A stretch of DNA of 64,000 bases from Zonotrichia leucophrys gambelii (GCF_028769735.1 NC_088172.1:36976397-37040396); one strand, 5' to 3'; counted from the first letter of the stretch, positions 46,801-56,527 are shown. Notes: generated by a model not told the origin, from the sequence alone. Numbers and translations are program-made.

Positions 46801-49800
46801 AACTGGCTGGTGAAACATTTCCCATTGCCTTAGCACTGACCCAGACCCAAAGGGGAGCAGGTGGCTGCTTGCAGATCTCTCTAGGCTCTTGGTGGGGCTT
46901 TGGCAGGGTGGAATTTTGCTCACAATAGAGCTTATGAAACAGAGCATTTGTCAGGGCAAGGAATTCCCAAATTCTGGTTTGACTGACAAAACTTCCCCTT
47001 ATATGAGGGACTGTGATCCCTTAACTGTGTTGCCTATCTTAAATTATTTTGTTTGTTTGTTATCCCTTCACTGTGTCATATAAATTATTTTGTTTAGTGT
47101 ATGAAACACCTTGTTCCCTTGTGACCATTGTATGAAATCAGAAGTTGGGATGTGTTGGCAGGAGCCCTGGGCTTGTGTTTCAGAGAGACCCTGAGTCAGG
47201 TGTTTGCTGAACATCCTGCCCAGATCTTGGATAGGTGGGCTTTGCCAACTGCCTGATCTCTCCTGCTCAGTTGCTAGTTTTTTTCTTTCAACTCTTGGTA
47301 ACTAATAGCATGTGGCCTTCTAATTGGTGGAAAAAATAAAATTAAAAAACCCAAGATAAAGCTATGTTTAGGAAGAGAAGTGAGACAGAGAAAATTGCCA
47401 TTTTGCTCATATGAGTTAAAGTTTCCAGCATGTGCACTGTCCCAGAAGGACACGTTGTCCTCTTGCTCTCCTGGGGCAGGTAGTAACCTGTGTCCTTGTA
47501 TTTACTGCTTTGACTTTGAATACTGGGACAAAGCTCTGGGCAAGGACATTGGATAAAACACGGGATTTGTTCCTCAGCACGACCTCAGCATGACACATAA
47601 TTAACAGACTTGGGCTCTGCAGTGCTGAATGCCCCTGGCTCTTTTGGCCAAGACCATCAGGTTGTGCTTATCAAGCAGTACAGAATGCAGGTGGTGGCTC
47701 CAGGAGCAGAGTTTATGGAGTGACCTGTCAGGGTGGAGGACTCCCAATGATGGAGTAACCACAAGCTGTGCTCATAACTCTGAAAATACAGCAAGCAGAT
47801 GTTCCAGAGAATGAGCAAACCCAAATCTCAAGGATAACTATATGCAAGTCTCCTGGACCTCCCAAGCAGCTTTCCTGTTTCTCTTTATTTTTTAAAAGAG
47901 TATGTTGTCTTTTCCAGTGTCCAACACACCTGGACCCTGGGGTGGTTCCCCATCAGTTTCACTTGTTTTTCTAGAAATGAGTAAAATTGCGTTGTTGATC
48001 TTTTAAGCAGGTGGCTCGAGTCCACATGAGAAATTTGGCTAATTTCAGCATAGGAGTTGTTTCTTTACAAATTCACCCAAGCTGTCACATCCTCTTTTCC
48101 CTATTCATCTGATTGAGCTTTTTCAAATGAGCGTCCTTCATGATCAACCTTGGCCATTGCCCTGCCCTGGAGATCCTGGAGCCGTGTGTGGGATGTCACG
48201 GCCTGGCAGCACCCCAGGGTACAAATCCAGCAGGGCTGCACATTGTGTTTCTTGAGGTGCTGCCTGCTGGAACCTGTCTGCCTCCTCTCCCTGAGCTGGC
48301 TCCTGTGCTGTCAGTGTGGGTGGTGATACAACAGCCCTGCAGGGAATGGGGGAAGCAGCTTGTGCATTGGAGACCAAATGCCTGGAGAATTGTGCTGGTG
48401 GCTCATCATCCTCACAGCAGTCCAGGAAGCCAAGAGCTCAGTGCCAGGAGCAGGCATGGAGGTTGATCTTTGGGGTTTTTTTAATCTACTGGATGGAAAG
48501 CCTTTAATTAGAGCTAATTGAGGTTTGACTCTGGGTGATTTGTCTATCCAAACACAGATAAATTGAGGCAGTTTCTCTGTGTACCAGGGTGGTTTGATCT
48601 GGAGGAACGGGTCACCCTGTTGGTGGTAGGAGTGGGTGCTGTGGTCTCCAGCCCTGCAGAAGGAGTCTTGCAAAAAAAACCCTAAAACCACAAAAAAGAA
48701 TGAAAAGAGTTTTTGGTTCTGCAAGGGGAGTGAGCAATGCAAATGCATGCATCCTCATGTAGCTAAGCTGCCCAGAGAGGTTGTAGATGTCCCATCCCTG
48801 GAAGTGTTCAAGGCCAGGCTGGATGGGGCTTGGAGCAGCCTGGTCTAGAGGAAGGTGTCCCTGCCCCTGGCAGGGTGTTGGAACAAGATGAGCTTTGAGA
48901 TTCCTTCCAACCCAAACCATTTTGTGAGTCCAGGTAACAGCATGATGCCCCTAGGGTGACCTGAGCCAGCAGTGAGTCTCCAGCTGTGCTGGTGTGTCCT
49001 ACATGTGCCCAGGAGCAATGGATACATGCACGGCTGTGCTGTCTGGGATGCCTTTGGCTCTGCCCAGCATCCCTAGGTGCAAAAAGGAGTTTCCCCATCT
49101 CTCTGCACAACCCCCTTGTTGTAAGAAAGCACTGATAACTCCAAGTCATGGGTAAAAATTGTTATTGAATGCTTTAGCTGTCAGATGGCAAATCAGTACC
49201 CTAAACATATTTCATCCCACCCACTATTGCATCCTTCTCTTTAATCCTTTATCTGGTGTCTGCCTTACATAGCTTGTAAAACCTATGGAGGCAAGGCTGC
49301 TCTCTCTTGTAGTTCCCTGTTCCCTCAGCAGCCTTTTGTGCTCTGAAATCCCAATATTTACAACCCCTGATAGGAATAGGGAATTATGGGAGTCTCTGGA
49401 GTGTTACAGCAAAAGGCAGGAGCATTGTCCTCCAGGTGAGGAGCAGCTCCACTGCAGACTTGCCTGCTTTTTTAGCTGTGGGAGATTATGCTGGTTTTGC
49501 ATGGCACTGGATGAATTTAGGTTAAACCGAGATTAGCCCTCTGAATCATTTTGCTCAGGGTTTTTTTTTTGCAGCTGAGCCAGAAAATACAGTGAATGCA
49601 GAAGCTGTGGAAAGGTTTTTAGGGTGCATTTAACTCATAGGGCTTCTTTTAAAGCCTGGCCCTGGCCATGAATGTTTGTTGGACTCAAGGTTTGCAAAAT
49701 ATGTCCCCTTGCCGGCAGGTTTGCCAGGCAGAGGCAAGCCTGGGCATTGCTTATCAGGCACAGGCACATCCCAAGTTAGTGGTGCTGACAACAAAAACAG

Positions 49801-52800
49801 GGGAAAGAATGGGGGGGAAGAAGGGAGAGATTTCTCCCTGCCATCCCAGCAAACTACAATTCTCCATTTTTGGGGTTAAAATCAGAAAAACTGATTTTTA
49901 CCAGTATCCACTGGTAAATGAGCATTTTGCAGCTACCACGGGGTTCTGTGCTCACCTGGGCTGGCCTGGGGTGGAGCTGGCATAGCTGGGCTGCATTGGC
50001 TCCTCTGAGTGTCCTGCTGTGAGCAGTGCTTTAAACTCTTATCGTTTTATTTATGGCTCTGCTGGCCTTGGCTGAAATATTTCAGGGGCTGGATGGAAGG
50101 CAAGCAAACAGCCTCACTCAGGGCATTCAGCAGCACAGCCTCAGCAAAGCTGAGAAACAAACCCAAACCATGAATAAGGGAGATGTTGAAAGGAGAGGGG
50201 AAGGCCACGGCCCCAAGCCCAGCAAGGTTCAGTTTCGTGGCTAGTTTCATGCTGCATATAATCCCATGAGTCAGCAGATGTGACAAGGCTGGGGCTGGTG
50301 TGAGGTTAAGCTGTGGGGTTTTGGGGTATTTCAGAGGAGAAGAGGATGTGAAAGCAACCCCATGTCCAGGCACGTGGCTGTGGCAGGGCCTTGTGGCTCC
50401 ATCTCTTGCTCTTTCACAGGTCAAAACCCTGAGGGGGAAGTCAAGAGCCTGGAGCAGTGTTCCTCCAACTCAGCCCCTGTCAGCTCCCACCCATCCCCTT
50501 CACTTCCTCTTGTGGCAGTGCAGGACTGGGCTGGGCCCAGAAATTAGGAATTAAGTTTGTGCTGTGTTCATATTCCAGCACTGGAGTGAGAGAGAGTAAA
50601 GCTGTTGGATGGATTTCCCAGCCAGAGGGGCCTGTGGTCTGAGGGCTGGGGAGTGCCCAGGCAGCCAGGAGAAGAACAAAATTGCCTTCTGGAGTTGCAT
50701 CAGGTTTTATTTGAGGCACAAAGCTGTAAGGTGAAGTGGCCAGCGCCGTGGGGAAGGTGTAGGGCTGGCTGGGTTTTACTGGAGTGGGCATCGCTCCAGG
50801 TTTGCTCTAAGCCATGACTTGATTTTCAGCAAACTGACATTGGGTTTGAACTATGCTGGAGAATGTGCAATAAACAAAATGTAATAATTCATAAAATAAT
50901 GCAAAGAGAAACAGCATAAACACAAAAATATAAACTATATATGCAGTAATATTGAGGTTTCCCTGCTGTGCTGGCCACATCTCTTGGGGTCTGTGTTTGC
51001 AGTGTAATGGGTTTGGGAGCATAAGAGGAAACTAGAAGATGGTTTCGTCTGCTAGCCAAACTCAGTATCAACTAACTCATCCTGTAATTGGGTTTGGAAC
51101 CTCTTCATCAGGGTTTCATCACCTCATCATTATGGTTTGAGTTGAAAAAGTGAGTGGGCAAATCCACAGAAAGGGGAAGCCACCATAGGCTGGCTCTCCT
51201 GGAGAAATTATCTGCTTGAGAAGCACTCAGCCCACAGACAGCCAGGGTAGGGCTGATGGGGAAGAGCTGTTTCCTCCGTGGGTGGCTGCAGTTTTGGTTG
51301 TGGCATCTAAACCCTGCCCAGACCCAGCATTGCCCATCCTGAGTCATGTGAGGCTTGGCTTGAGCCCTCCTCCCCAGGGCTGCCTTGTGCTAAGGGAAGA
51401 GCCTCCACCACAGAGAGGGGTCGAGCATTCTCCTGAAACCACACGGGTGAGTGAAGGGCACAGAGAGGAAATTGGGCTTTCCCACCCCAGCACACTCCTG
51501 GTCTTCCCATCCTGGCAGGGACATGCCTTCTGCTCTGCAGCACCACACACCATCACTGCCCTTCTGTGACACCTCGGTGAGACCTCATGGCCCTGCCAAG
51601 GTGTTTAACCTGCCAGGGTCTGTGTGCCCCCAGGGAGGACGCGCAAACACCCTGTATACCATAAAACTGCTGATCCACAGGGATCCTCCCTACCCCTGTG
51701 GGGTCCACAGCAAGAGCATTCCACACCAGCACCACTCTGCCTGCAGCATCCCCTGGGCTGCTGCCCAGCCCACCCTGCTCCTTGTGCCGGGGTTTTTCCT
51801 GCCGCATTCCCTACGGAGGCATAACAGACCTGGGAATAAGGGCTGGTGTCAGTCGGGTGTCATCTTCTGGCAGGGAATCTGGGAAGTGACTGCCTCGTGC
51901 TAAATTTATTCCCCCCACATCCCAGAGGGTGCACAGCCACCCTCAGCAGCAGCAGCCAGCCTGCCACCCGCCTTTGTTCCCGCCTGCTTGCGGCAGGAGG
52001 AATTGCTGGGAAGCATCGCCTGAGGGAAGGGTGTCTTTTAGTGCCTGCTGCTGCTTCTTCCTAATATTAGCACAGCAGCTGCAGTTTCTGTTTGTCTGAG
52101 CTAAGCTTTTATTGCAGTACTGTAAAACGGAGGCAGCAAATGGGACCAACCCGTTCAAACAGAGCTGGTGACAGCAGCTGTGAAAGAAAACACAGCCAAG
52201 CCTGTGTCTTCTGCTGCCCCATCCCCTTTTGTCCTCTTCTCTCCTCCTGTCCCTATCCCCTTCTGTCCTCTTTTCCTTTTAGGAAGGGCCTTCAGACCCT
52301 GAGCTGCTTAGGGCACCCTCCCAGATGCATTGGGATCCAAGAGGATGCTGGTGCTTGAACTGCAGTCTAAAGGGCTGCAAGTACACAGGAACTTTTAGGA
52401 TTTTTTAAATTAATATTTTTTGGCATTGAAAATCTCTTGGTGCAGTGCTCAAAAAAAGGAAAAAGCCTAAAAAAACCAACCTGGCAGAGCACCTCTGATG
52501 GGTTGTAGGAAGCTGCTGTTGTGACAAAGCCACTGCAGTGCCTTTGGTTTCCGTGCTGAACTGTGCATCTAACAGTGTCCCACGTGTCTCTCTCTGCAGG
52601 CGCAGATGCAGCCCCAGTGGCAAGCGCAGGAGCCCAGCAATGAGGATGTAAAGGTGAGAAATCCCATAGTTCTGTAAAGGCTAAAGGGTTGAAAGAGGGG
52701 TTTTTGGGTTTTTTTCCCCCAGCCAGAGCTTGGTTTCACCCAGTCACCACTCATAAAAATAGGAATGGCCAAGGTGGTTTCAATGCAGTGAGTCACAGGC

Positions 52801-55800
52801 TATGAATAGTGTGTTTTTACACCTATTCCATAGGCTTCACCTCAGCAACCTTTTGCATTCCCTGGTCTTTCCAAGCCCTCATTCCCAGTTGCTTTTTTCC
52901 TGTGGTTTAAACATTAACACACATCCAAGCATCCTGTTTGCTTTGCCTCAAGCTTGCAACTGTTCAGCTATTTGGAAAGCTTTGGGCTCCCGGGACAGCT
53001 ACAGTCAAATAACCTCGGGTGATTTTGTCTTTCCTAGCGTGTTTTAGCAGCTGTTTAATTAAACTCCAAATGAGTTGGTTCTGGGAAGACAGAGCTGGGG
53101 CAGCTGTCTGCTCCCTGCCCTCCCTTGGCCGATTGTTGCTCGGTCATCAGGATCCTTTTTGGGAATTGGTAGGTGGGTTTGTGGTTGAATATTAGGTAGA
53201 TGAGTTGCACAAGGCAAAACTAACCCCTAAAGCCTATAGTATTTTTAAAGGGGATATCAGAGCATATTACAATTTGGAAAGTGGCCAGCTGCTGTCCTGG
53301 TCCTTCCCTTGATATTCCCCCTTAATGGCCATAGCTGATTCTCCATGATGAGCTGTACTGGAAAGGGAATTTCAGAATAGAAGGCAGATTCTTTTAATTA
53401 AAAATTAAAGCTGACTTTTATTTTTAACATGCCTATTGCGTAATGCACTGTGCTAGAACAAATCCTCCCCTGTTTATTTTCAATGAGGGGAGAAAAAAAC
53501 CCCTTTTATTCTACCAGGAACAGGCTTCAATGTTAATTTAATGTGAACTAATGGGCGTCCCAGCAGACATGTGATTTGTGGGTGGCGAATTCCTCGACAC
53601 GGATGAGGAATGTTCAGGCACATCCATGCCGGCGCGGAGGTGGCTCAGCAGCTCCCTTTCCCACAGCCTTTAATCCCAATTTTGCATTTCATCTCTGGGT
53701 TGTAGGCAAAAGCCTGTTAGCAGGAATAGCCTGATCTTCCCTCTGTAGGAGAAAACAGGGTTGTGAAATGCTGTTGGGAGAGGGAATTGCATGGGGACAG
53801 GGCTTGCAATTCTTTTCCCTGGCAGGTCAAGCAGGGCCACAAGGTTGGGGAAAAAGGTTAAATATTGGATGGCCCTTAAAATAACCTGTTTAGAAGGACT
53901 TGGTGACCTGCAGAAGTGCCCAATCTGCCGGCCAGGGATGTGAGCATGCTGGCCCAGGCATCTCATCCCTGCAGGGAGTGGGAACTAGGAATGCACTGCT
54001 TGAGATTTGCACCCTGAGGGGATGTTGAGAGGCAGAGGAGGATAGATAATGTTCGCTACTGTCTTGGAGGTGGGAAGAAGTTTCAAGAAGAAACGTGCAG
54101 AGTACAGTCAGCATAGGAAGCAGGTTCACACCAGCACCCAAATTCATAGAATCATAGAATTGTTAAGGTTGGAAATAATATTTAAGATCATCAAGTTCAA
54201 TCCTTAACTCAACACTGGCAAGTCCACCACTAAACCATGTCCCCACCTGCCACATCCACATGTTTTTTTAATGCTTCCAGGGATGGTGATTTCACCACTT
54301 CCCTGGAGAGCCTATTACAATTCCTGACCACTCTTTTGGTGAATAAATTTTTCCTAATATTCGATCTAAATCTCCCCTGGCACAGGTTGAGGCCATTTCA
54401 TCCTGTCCTGTCTCTTGTCACCTGTCACTTGTCAAATGGTGTTGCTTTCCAGTGCAGTGCTTCTCAGCAGTGCTTGCTTCTCCTGATGTCTTCAGAACTG
54501 TGCAGCTGAACATTTGCTCTTAGCTCACATCCAGGACAGGAAAAAGCAAAGGCACTTGGGTGACACTGTGGTCAGTGCCAGCTCCTGCCTGTCCTTCCTT
54601 GCTCTGAACTTGGAGTCTGATGGGATGGACTTTTCCATCAAGCTTTAATGGGATGCCCTTGGGAACAAGGGTGAGGCGGGGCAAACCAATCATTAATTTG
54701 ATATGGAGCTGGTCACTGGAGCTGGTCAGAGCCATGTGCTGTACTGGAGATCCCTGAAGGGTCTCACAGCCCTCGTCCTGCTGCCTTGGCACTGGCTGGA
54801 GCTGTGGAGCCAGCTTTTAGCAAACAGCAGGTATGGAGCAGGTTTTGGGCATCATCACCTCTTGCCTCCAAGAGCTGTGCTTTAGGTTTTAATAAACTGA
54901 GTCTGAGAAGGAGAGCCCACCTAAAATGCTCTGCTGAGGTTGCACGTTCCATCCTGGTGCAGTGGTTGCTCCTACCGGGTGTCCCAAGGGTGTGGGTTGT
55001 GTTACTGCTCCTGCCTGATGTACCAAATACCAGTGCTGATGTCCACCCCAGGTCATCTCCTGTGCCTGTTGTGGGCCAGCAGAGCAGGTCACCCCTTGCT
55101 GAGGGTGGGCTGGAGTGTTTTGAAAGCCGGGGTGCAGGTGGGTTTGGGTGTTACCCGTTGCGCAGCATCCCCCCAGTTAATTTTCCCTCTGTTTCTGCCC
55201 CCAAAGCTGGAAGGTGACAAGCTGGCGCTGCCGGTGAGCCCCAGCCCGGTGAGCCCTGCGCCCACGCCCAGCCCCAAGCCCCCCGAGGCAGCCGTGCTCA
55301 CCGTGGAGCCCTCTCCTTCTGAGAAGAAATGCTTCTTTGTCGACGAGGCCGAGCCTCTCCTGCGCTGCGACTCCACCTCCAGCGGCTCCTCCGCGCTCAG
55401 CCGGACAGGCTCTTTTATTACCAAAGGTACCAAACCAGCCCAGGGCAGAGTGGGAGGACAGAAGGGACACCATGGTGTGTCCCATGTGGTCAGCACACAT
55501 GGTAGAGCTGCCCAACACACGATATCATTAAAGTAAATAATTGGGAAAACTGGCTCTCCAGGATACGCTTATCACATCCTTGTTCCCAACCAGAATATCC
55601 TGTTAGCAAAGATGATAACAATTTGAGACAGAAAAACATCTTTAAAGGCTTTTAACTCTTTGAAGTCCTGCTAGGGAAGTTGTAGCATCCCTGGGAGTTT
55701 GGGGGTGTTTCTCCTGACTTTTGGCTCTTGCATTGGCCAGTGCATTTCTGCATGAGATTAAATCAGAGAATGTAATTTCCAGACTGAATCTTGTTTCAGG

Positions 55801-56527
55801 TTTTTAAATTTTTTTTTATTCTTGGTCCTCTTTGCTACAGACATAAAGTACCATTAGTCACCCCCCTTTGTTGTAGGGGCTTCAATTTACTGCATTTAAC
55901 TTGCTGCATTTAATTTCTGATGAAGGTGAAACACTGAGCTCAGTCAATCTACCAAATTTTTACTTGGGTATGAAAACAAAGCTGATCCAACAAAAACAAC
56001 TTGAAAGAGCAGGATTCAGCTTTTTTGGCTCCTCTCCTGCCCTCACTTTTCCAAATTGGCCATTCAGCATTTACAAATGCTGTGTTTGCTCTTGCAGGAT
56101 CGTGGCTGAGGTGTCTCAGCAGCACTGCCTTCTCCATCTTCCCTCATGCCCATCACTTGTCACCCTCCACCTTTTCCCTCAGTTCTCCTTGTGTCGTGTC
56201 CCTCTCCGGAGGTGCCATCAGGGGATGGGCTGAGAACAAGCCCTGGTTAGCAGAAGTTTCTTGGAGAGTTCCTTGACCAATCCCTTTCCTCCTACAGAAA
56301 AGAAGGACACCGTCCTGCGCCAGGTGCGCTTGGACCCGTGCGACCTGCAGCCCATCTTTGACGACATGCTGCACATCCTCAACCCCGAGGAGCTCCACGT
56401 GATCGAGGAGATCCCGCAGGCCGAAGACAAGCTGGACAGGCTATTTGAGATCGCTGGAGTCAAGAGCCAGGAAGCCAGCCAGACCCTCCTGGACTCTGTC
56501 TATAGCCACCTTCCCGATTTACTGTAG
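22773..56527 (+). CDS. TNFRSF21: TNFRSF21, death receptor 6 (whole coding gene, six exons)
   Basis: Coding sequence is the join of 22773-22826, 28481-29135, 30832-31329, 45398-45663, 55207-55426 and 56298-56527: 1923 nt, 640 residues. All introns are GT-AG and phases match. Order in the protein: signal peptide (about 1-28); four TNFR cysteine-rich domains (about 46-203); Ser/Thr-rich stalk with N-linked sequons at N239, N265 and N270; one membrane segment (about 340-357); juxtamembrane basic stretch; death domain (about 405-488); proline-rich linker (about 500-520); conserved C-terminal block (about 530-640, described in the literature as CARD-like). DR6 is a type I plasma-membrane receptor. 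Family work links it to caspase-dependent death, JNK and NF-kB signalling, axon pruning, oligodendrocyte maturation and restraint of T- and B-cell responses. The death domain so close to the membrane, with a long tail after it, separates DR6 from other death receptors. I see no frameshift or premature stop. The gene is complete and looks intact. Confidence 0.97.
23261..23298. repeat. Imperfect (CCAT)n tetranucleotide repeat
   Basis: About nine units of CCAT with CCGT and CTAT variants, just inside intron 1 at the edge of the CpG island. It produces chance Ile-His-Pro-Ser frames. Confidence 0.9.
25318..25420 (-). mobile_element. CR1 LINE 3' end, short antisense fragment
   Basis: Begins with the reverse complement of the CR1 terminus (tcatagaatagctttgggtt, ggaagggaccttaaagatca) and includes 'cccctgccatgggcaga' and 'caaccactggaccaggttt'. 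About 100 bp survive in intron 1. Confidence 0.93.
26740..27060. promoter_or_regulatory. Candidate intron-1 regulatory block
   Basis: Non-repetitive sequence with TGCGTCA (AP-1/CRE-like, near 26769), TAATTTGACGTG (near 26908) and several ATTA cores. No open frame stands out. Enhancers are common in the first intron, but the call rests on motif density only. Confidence 0.28.
27204..27225. repeat. Poly(T) run, 22 bases
   Basis: An uninterrupted run of T in intron 1, prone to length variation and sequencing error. Confidence 0.95.
28481..29135 (+). CDS. TNFRSF21: TNFRSF21 exon 2: end of signal peptide and four cysteine-rich domains
   Basis: Encodes residues 19-236 plus the first base of Gly237. 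The acceptor is tgttttccag|CTG, the donor AAAG|gtaatg. The mature chain starts near Gln29. Cysteines fall in the TNFR pattern: CRD1 C59, C62, C72, C80; CRD2 C83, C98, C101, C105, C115, C123; CRD3 C125, C136, C142, C160; CRD4 C163, C178, C184, C203. Runs such as [35 protein letters not shown] and [13 protein letters not shown] match DR6 rather than any other TNFR member. N133-D-T is an N-glycosylation sequon. The module binds ligand outside the cell; amyloid precursor protein fragments and syndecan-1 are reported partners of DR6 in mammals. Confidence 0.97.
29136..30831 (+). other. TNFRSF21: TNFRSF21 intron 2 (1.7 kb)
   Basis: Starts gtaatg, ends cctcccgcag. Nothing beyond ordinary intronic sequence is seen. 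The frame of exon 2 runs into it for only five more codons before a stop. Confidence 0.85.
30832..31329 (+). CDS. TNFRSF21: TNFRSF21 exon 3: stalk, membrane segment, juxtamembrane region
   Basis: Encodes residues 237-402 and the first base of Gly403. Acceptor tcccgcag|GT, donor CACG|gtgagc. The N-terminal part (237-333) is a Ser/Thr/Pro-rich stalk with sequons N239-S-S, N265-E-T and N270-E-T and a basic RPPRR patch at 319-323. [10 protein letters not shown] (331-340) leads into the membrane segment ([17 protein letters not shown], 340-356). The inner side starts with [20 protein letters not shown], a stop-transfer stretch typical of DR6. The stalk is the least conserved part compared with mammals, while the membrane and inner parts are nearly unchanged. 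Confidence 0.96.
38523..39117 (-). mobile_element. CR1 LINE fragment, antisense, about 600 bp
   Basis: Reads on the + strand as reverse-complement CR1: 'gtagggatgccacctctaga', 'ttctttcagttttaggccat', 'cttgtcctgtcactacatgt' and 'gagctggacacagcacacca'. It is antisense to TNFRSF21, in intron 3. Confidence 0.9.
40585..40800 (+). mobile_element. CR1 LINE ORF2 fragment
   Basis: Sense CR1 piece with 'gaggagcagctgagggagat', 'agcctggagaaaagaaggct', 'caggggggaccttatccctc' and 'ctacaactacctgacaggag'. It lacks the CR1 3' UTR and so is truncated at both ends. Confidence 0.85.
41700..42330. promoter_or_regulatory. Candidate conserved block in intron 3
   Basis: About 630 bp of AT-rich, non-repetitive DNA with varied motifs (ATTAAATATAC, CATTTTTAATGG, TTTAATAGTTGC) between repeat-rich flanks. 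There is no usable open frame. It is flagged only because unique AT-rich islands in long introns of this type are often conserved; this has not been tested. Confidence 0.25.
42585..42805. repeat. CT/GT/TA simple-repeat cluster
   Basis: A CTCTCT tract passes into TGTGTG and then into TATATA (42585-42641). A second TATA-rich tract lies at 42719-42800, with TATATCTATA inversions. Unique sequence separates the two tracts. Confidence 0.88.
43640..43860. repeat. TA/ACATA-rich low-complexity tract
   Basis: Interrupted runs of TATATA, ACATA and GTATAC. It borders the LTR remnant that starts at 43884, and a similar tract resumes after that remnant. Confidence 0.75.
43884..44128 (+). mobile_element. 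Internally deleted ERVL-like LTR remnant
   Basis: Starts TGTATTGGGTTTTTGTGG and continues 'caggttttggtagtgggggg', 'ctacagggtagcctgtgagg', 'agctaccag', similar to the first 100 bp of songbird ERVL-type LTRs and to the LTR at 4561. It then jumps to a sequence like the LTR 3' part (acagctttggtgggcatctg, gtgtccaggcc). About 245 bp remain of an expected length near 1 kb, so most of the middle is lost. Confidence 0.65.
44129..44310. repeat. TA/CATA-rich low-complexity tract
   Basis: Alternating purine-pyrimidine sequence (ATATACATATATGTG, CCGTATATACGTATGTG, GTATATACACATGCATG) downstream of the LTR remnant. With the tract before it, this makes about 400 bp of AT-rich alternating DNA split by the LTR. 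Confidence 0.75.
45252..45278. repeat. (ATA)n microsatellite before exon 4
   Basis: About nine ATA/ATT units ending 119 bp upstream of the exon 4 acceptor. It may include the branch-point-distal part of the intron but does not overlap the polypyrimidine tract. Confidence 0.95.
45398..45663 (+). CDS. TNFRSF21: TNFRSF21 exon 4: death domain
   Basis: Completes Gly403 and encodes residues 404-491. The acceptor is tgccccgcag|GC. The death domain begins right after CNGHG and shows [20 protein letters not shown], the AAFSNGY loop, [16 protein letters not shown] (helix 3-4) and [20 protein letters not shown] (helix 5-6), ending LMEDTTP. It is nearly identical to mammalian DR6 across the exon. The domain recruits adaptors such as TRADD in reported work. 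The exon ends at CCG|gtaacg, but a second in-frame donor lies 9 nt downstream (GCCG|gtaatg). The exon is much more GC-rich than its intronic surroundings. Confidence 0.96.
45965..46367 (+). mobile_element. Solo LTR, passerine ERVK-like, in intron 4
   Basis: Starts TGTTAGCATGATATTTTC and ends CACAAACGCCGCACA (TG...CA). It is about 403 bp with an AATAAA at 46290-46295 and a TA-rich segment before it; the 3' end 'cttctgagaacatgaaatca' resembles songbird ERVK-type LTRs from memory. Flanks catccc and ttcccc match at 4 of 6 positions, possibly a worn target duplication. No viral genes are attached. It lies in sense orientation 300 bp after the exon 4 donor. Confidence 0.78.
48765..48931 (+). mobile_element. 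CR1 LINE 3' UTR fragment
   Basis: Sense CR1 tail: 'ctggaagtgttcaaggccag', 'gctggatggggcttggagca', 'ggtgtccctgcccctggcag', 'ttccaacccaaaccattttg'. About 165 bp. Confidence 0.93.
52600..52653 (+). CDS. TNFRSF21: Candidate in-frame cassette exon of TNFRSF21 (18 codons)
   Basis: A 54-nt open segment lies between a strong acceptor (cacgtgtctctctctgcag) and a consensus donor (AAG|gtgaga). A branch-point-like TCTAAC has its A 27 nt before the AG. Its phase is 0 at both ends, matching exon 4 (ends phase 0) and exon 5 (starts phase 0), so inclusion adds [18 protein letters not shown] between the death domain and the proline-rich linker without disturbing the frame, giving 658 residues. The Gln/Pro/Glu-rich peptide is not in mammalian DR6 as I remember it. 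It could be a real lineage-specific alternative exon or a chance pseudo-exon; transcripts would decide. Confidence 0.5.
54143..54435 (-). mobile_element. CR1 LINE fragment with intact terminal octamers
   Basis: Starts on the + strand with two copies of the reverse-complement CR1 end unit (attcatagaatcatagaatt), then 'gttaaggttggaaataatat', 'tcaagttcaatccttaactc', 'aagtccaccactaaaccatg', 'ctcccctggcacaggttgag'. This is a different subfamily from the 'ggtttgggttggaagg' copies elsewhere in the window. Confidence 0.93.
55207..55426 (+). CDS. TNFRSF21: TNFRSF21 exon 5: proline-rich linker and conserved tail start
   Basis: Encodes residues 492-564 and the first base of Glu565. Acceptor ccccaaag|CTG, donor AAAG|gtacca. 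It starts [20 protein letters not shown], a run of SP/TP dipeptides that could be proline-directed phosphorylation or SH3-type sites, then [20 protein letters not shown] and [20 protein letters not shown], a strongly conserved DR6 block. The mid-part (KPPEAA) is shorter and more Pro/Ala-rich than in human. The GC-rich codon use resembles exon 4. Confidence 0.95.
55427..56297 (+). other. TNFRSF21: TNFRSF21 intron 5 (871 bp)
   Basis: Starts gtacca, ends tttcctcctacag. Ordinary intronic sequence with a T-rich tract near 55805; nothing else is seen. Confidence 0.85.
56298..56527 (+). CDS. TNFRSF21: TNFRSF21 exon 6: conserved C-terminus and stop
   Basis: Completes Glu565 and encodes residues 566-640, then TAG at 56525-56527. 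Acceptor tcctacag|AA. The sequence ([20 protein letters not shown], then [20 protein letters not shown], ending [16 protein letters not shown]) is almost the same as mammalian DR6. This helical C-terminal block after the death domain is specific to DR6 and has been called CARD-like; its function is poorly defined. Such strong conservation between bird and mammal implies a tight constraint. Confidence 0.97.

Larger units (their letters stand above)
45664..55206 (+). other. TNFRSF21: TNFRSF21 intron 4 (9.5 kb)
   Basis: Starts gtaacg, ends tgcccccaaag. It contains a sense solo LTR (45965-46367), CR1 fragments (48765-48931 and 54143-54435), a candidate 54-nt cassette exon (52600-52653) and a unique AT-rich block at 53380-53620. 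The acceptor before exon 5 is supported by frame and by the match to the DR6 protein. Confidence 0.85.

Noticed and set aside
28481..56527. Assignment to another TNFR member such as NGFR, EDAR or a DR4/DR5 type receptor
   Set aside because: The cysteine-domain sequences, the death domain next to the membrane and the long conserved tail after it fit DR6 only.
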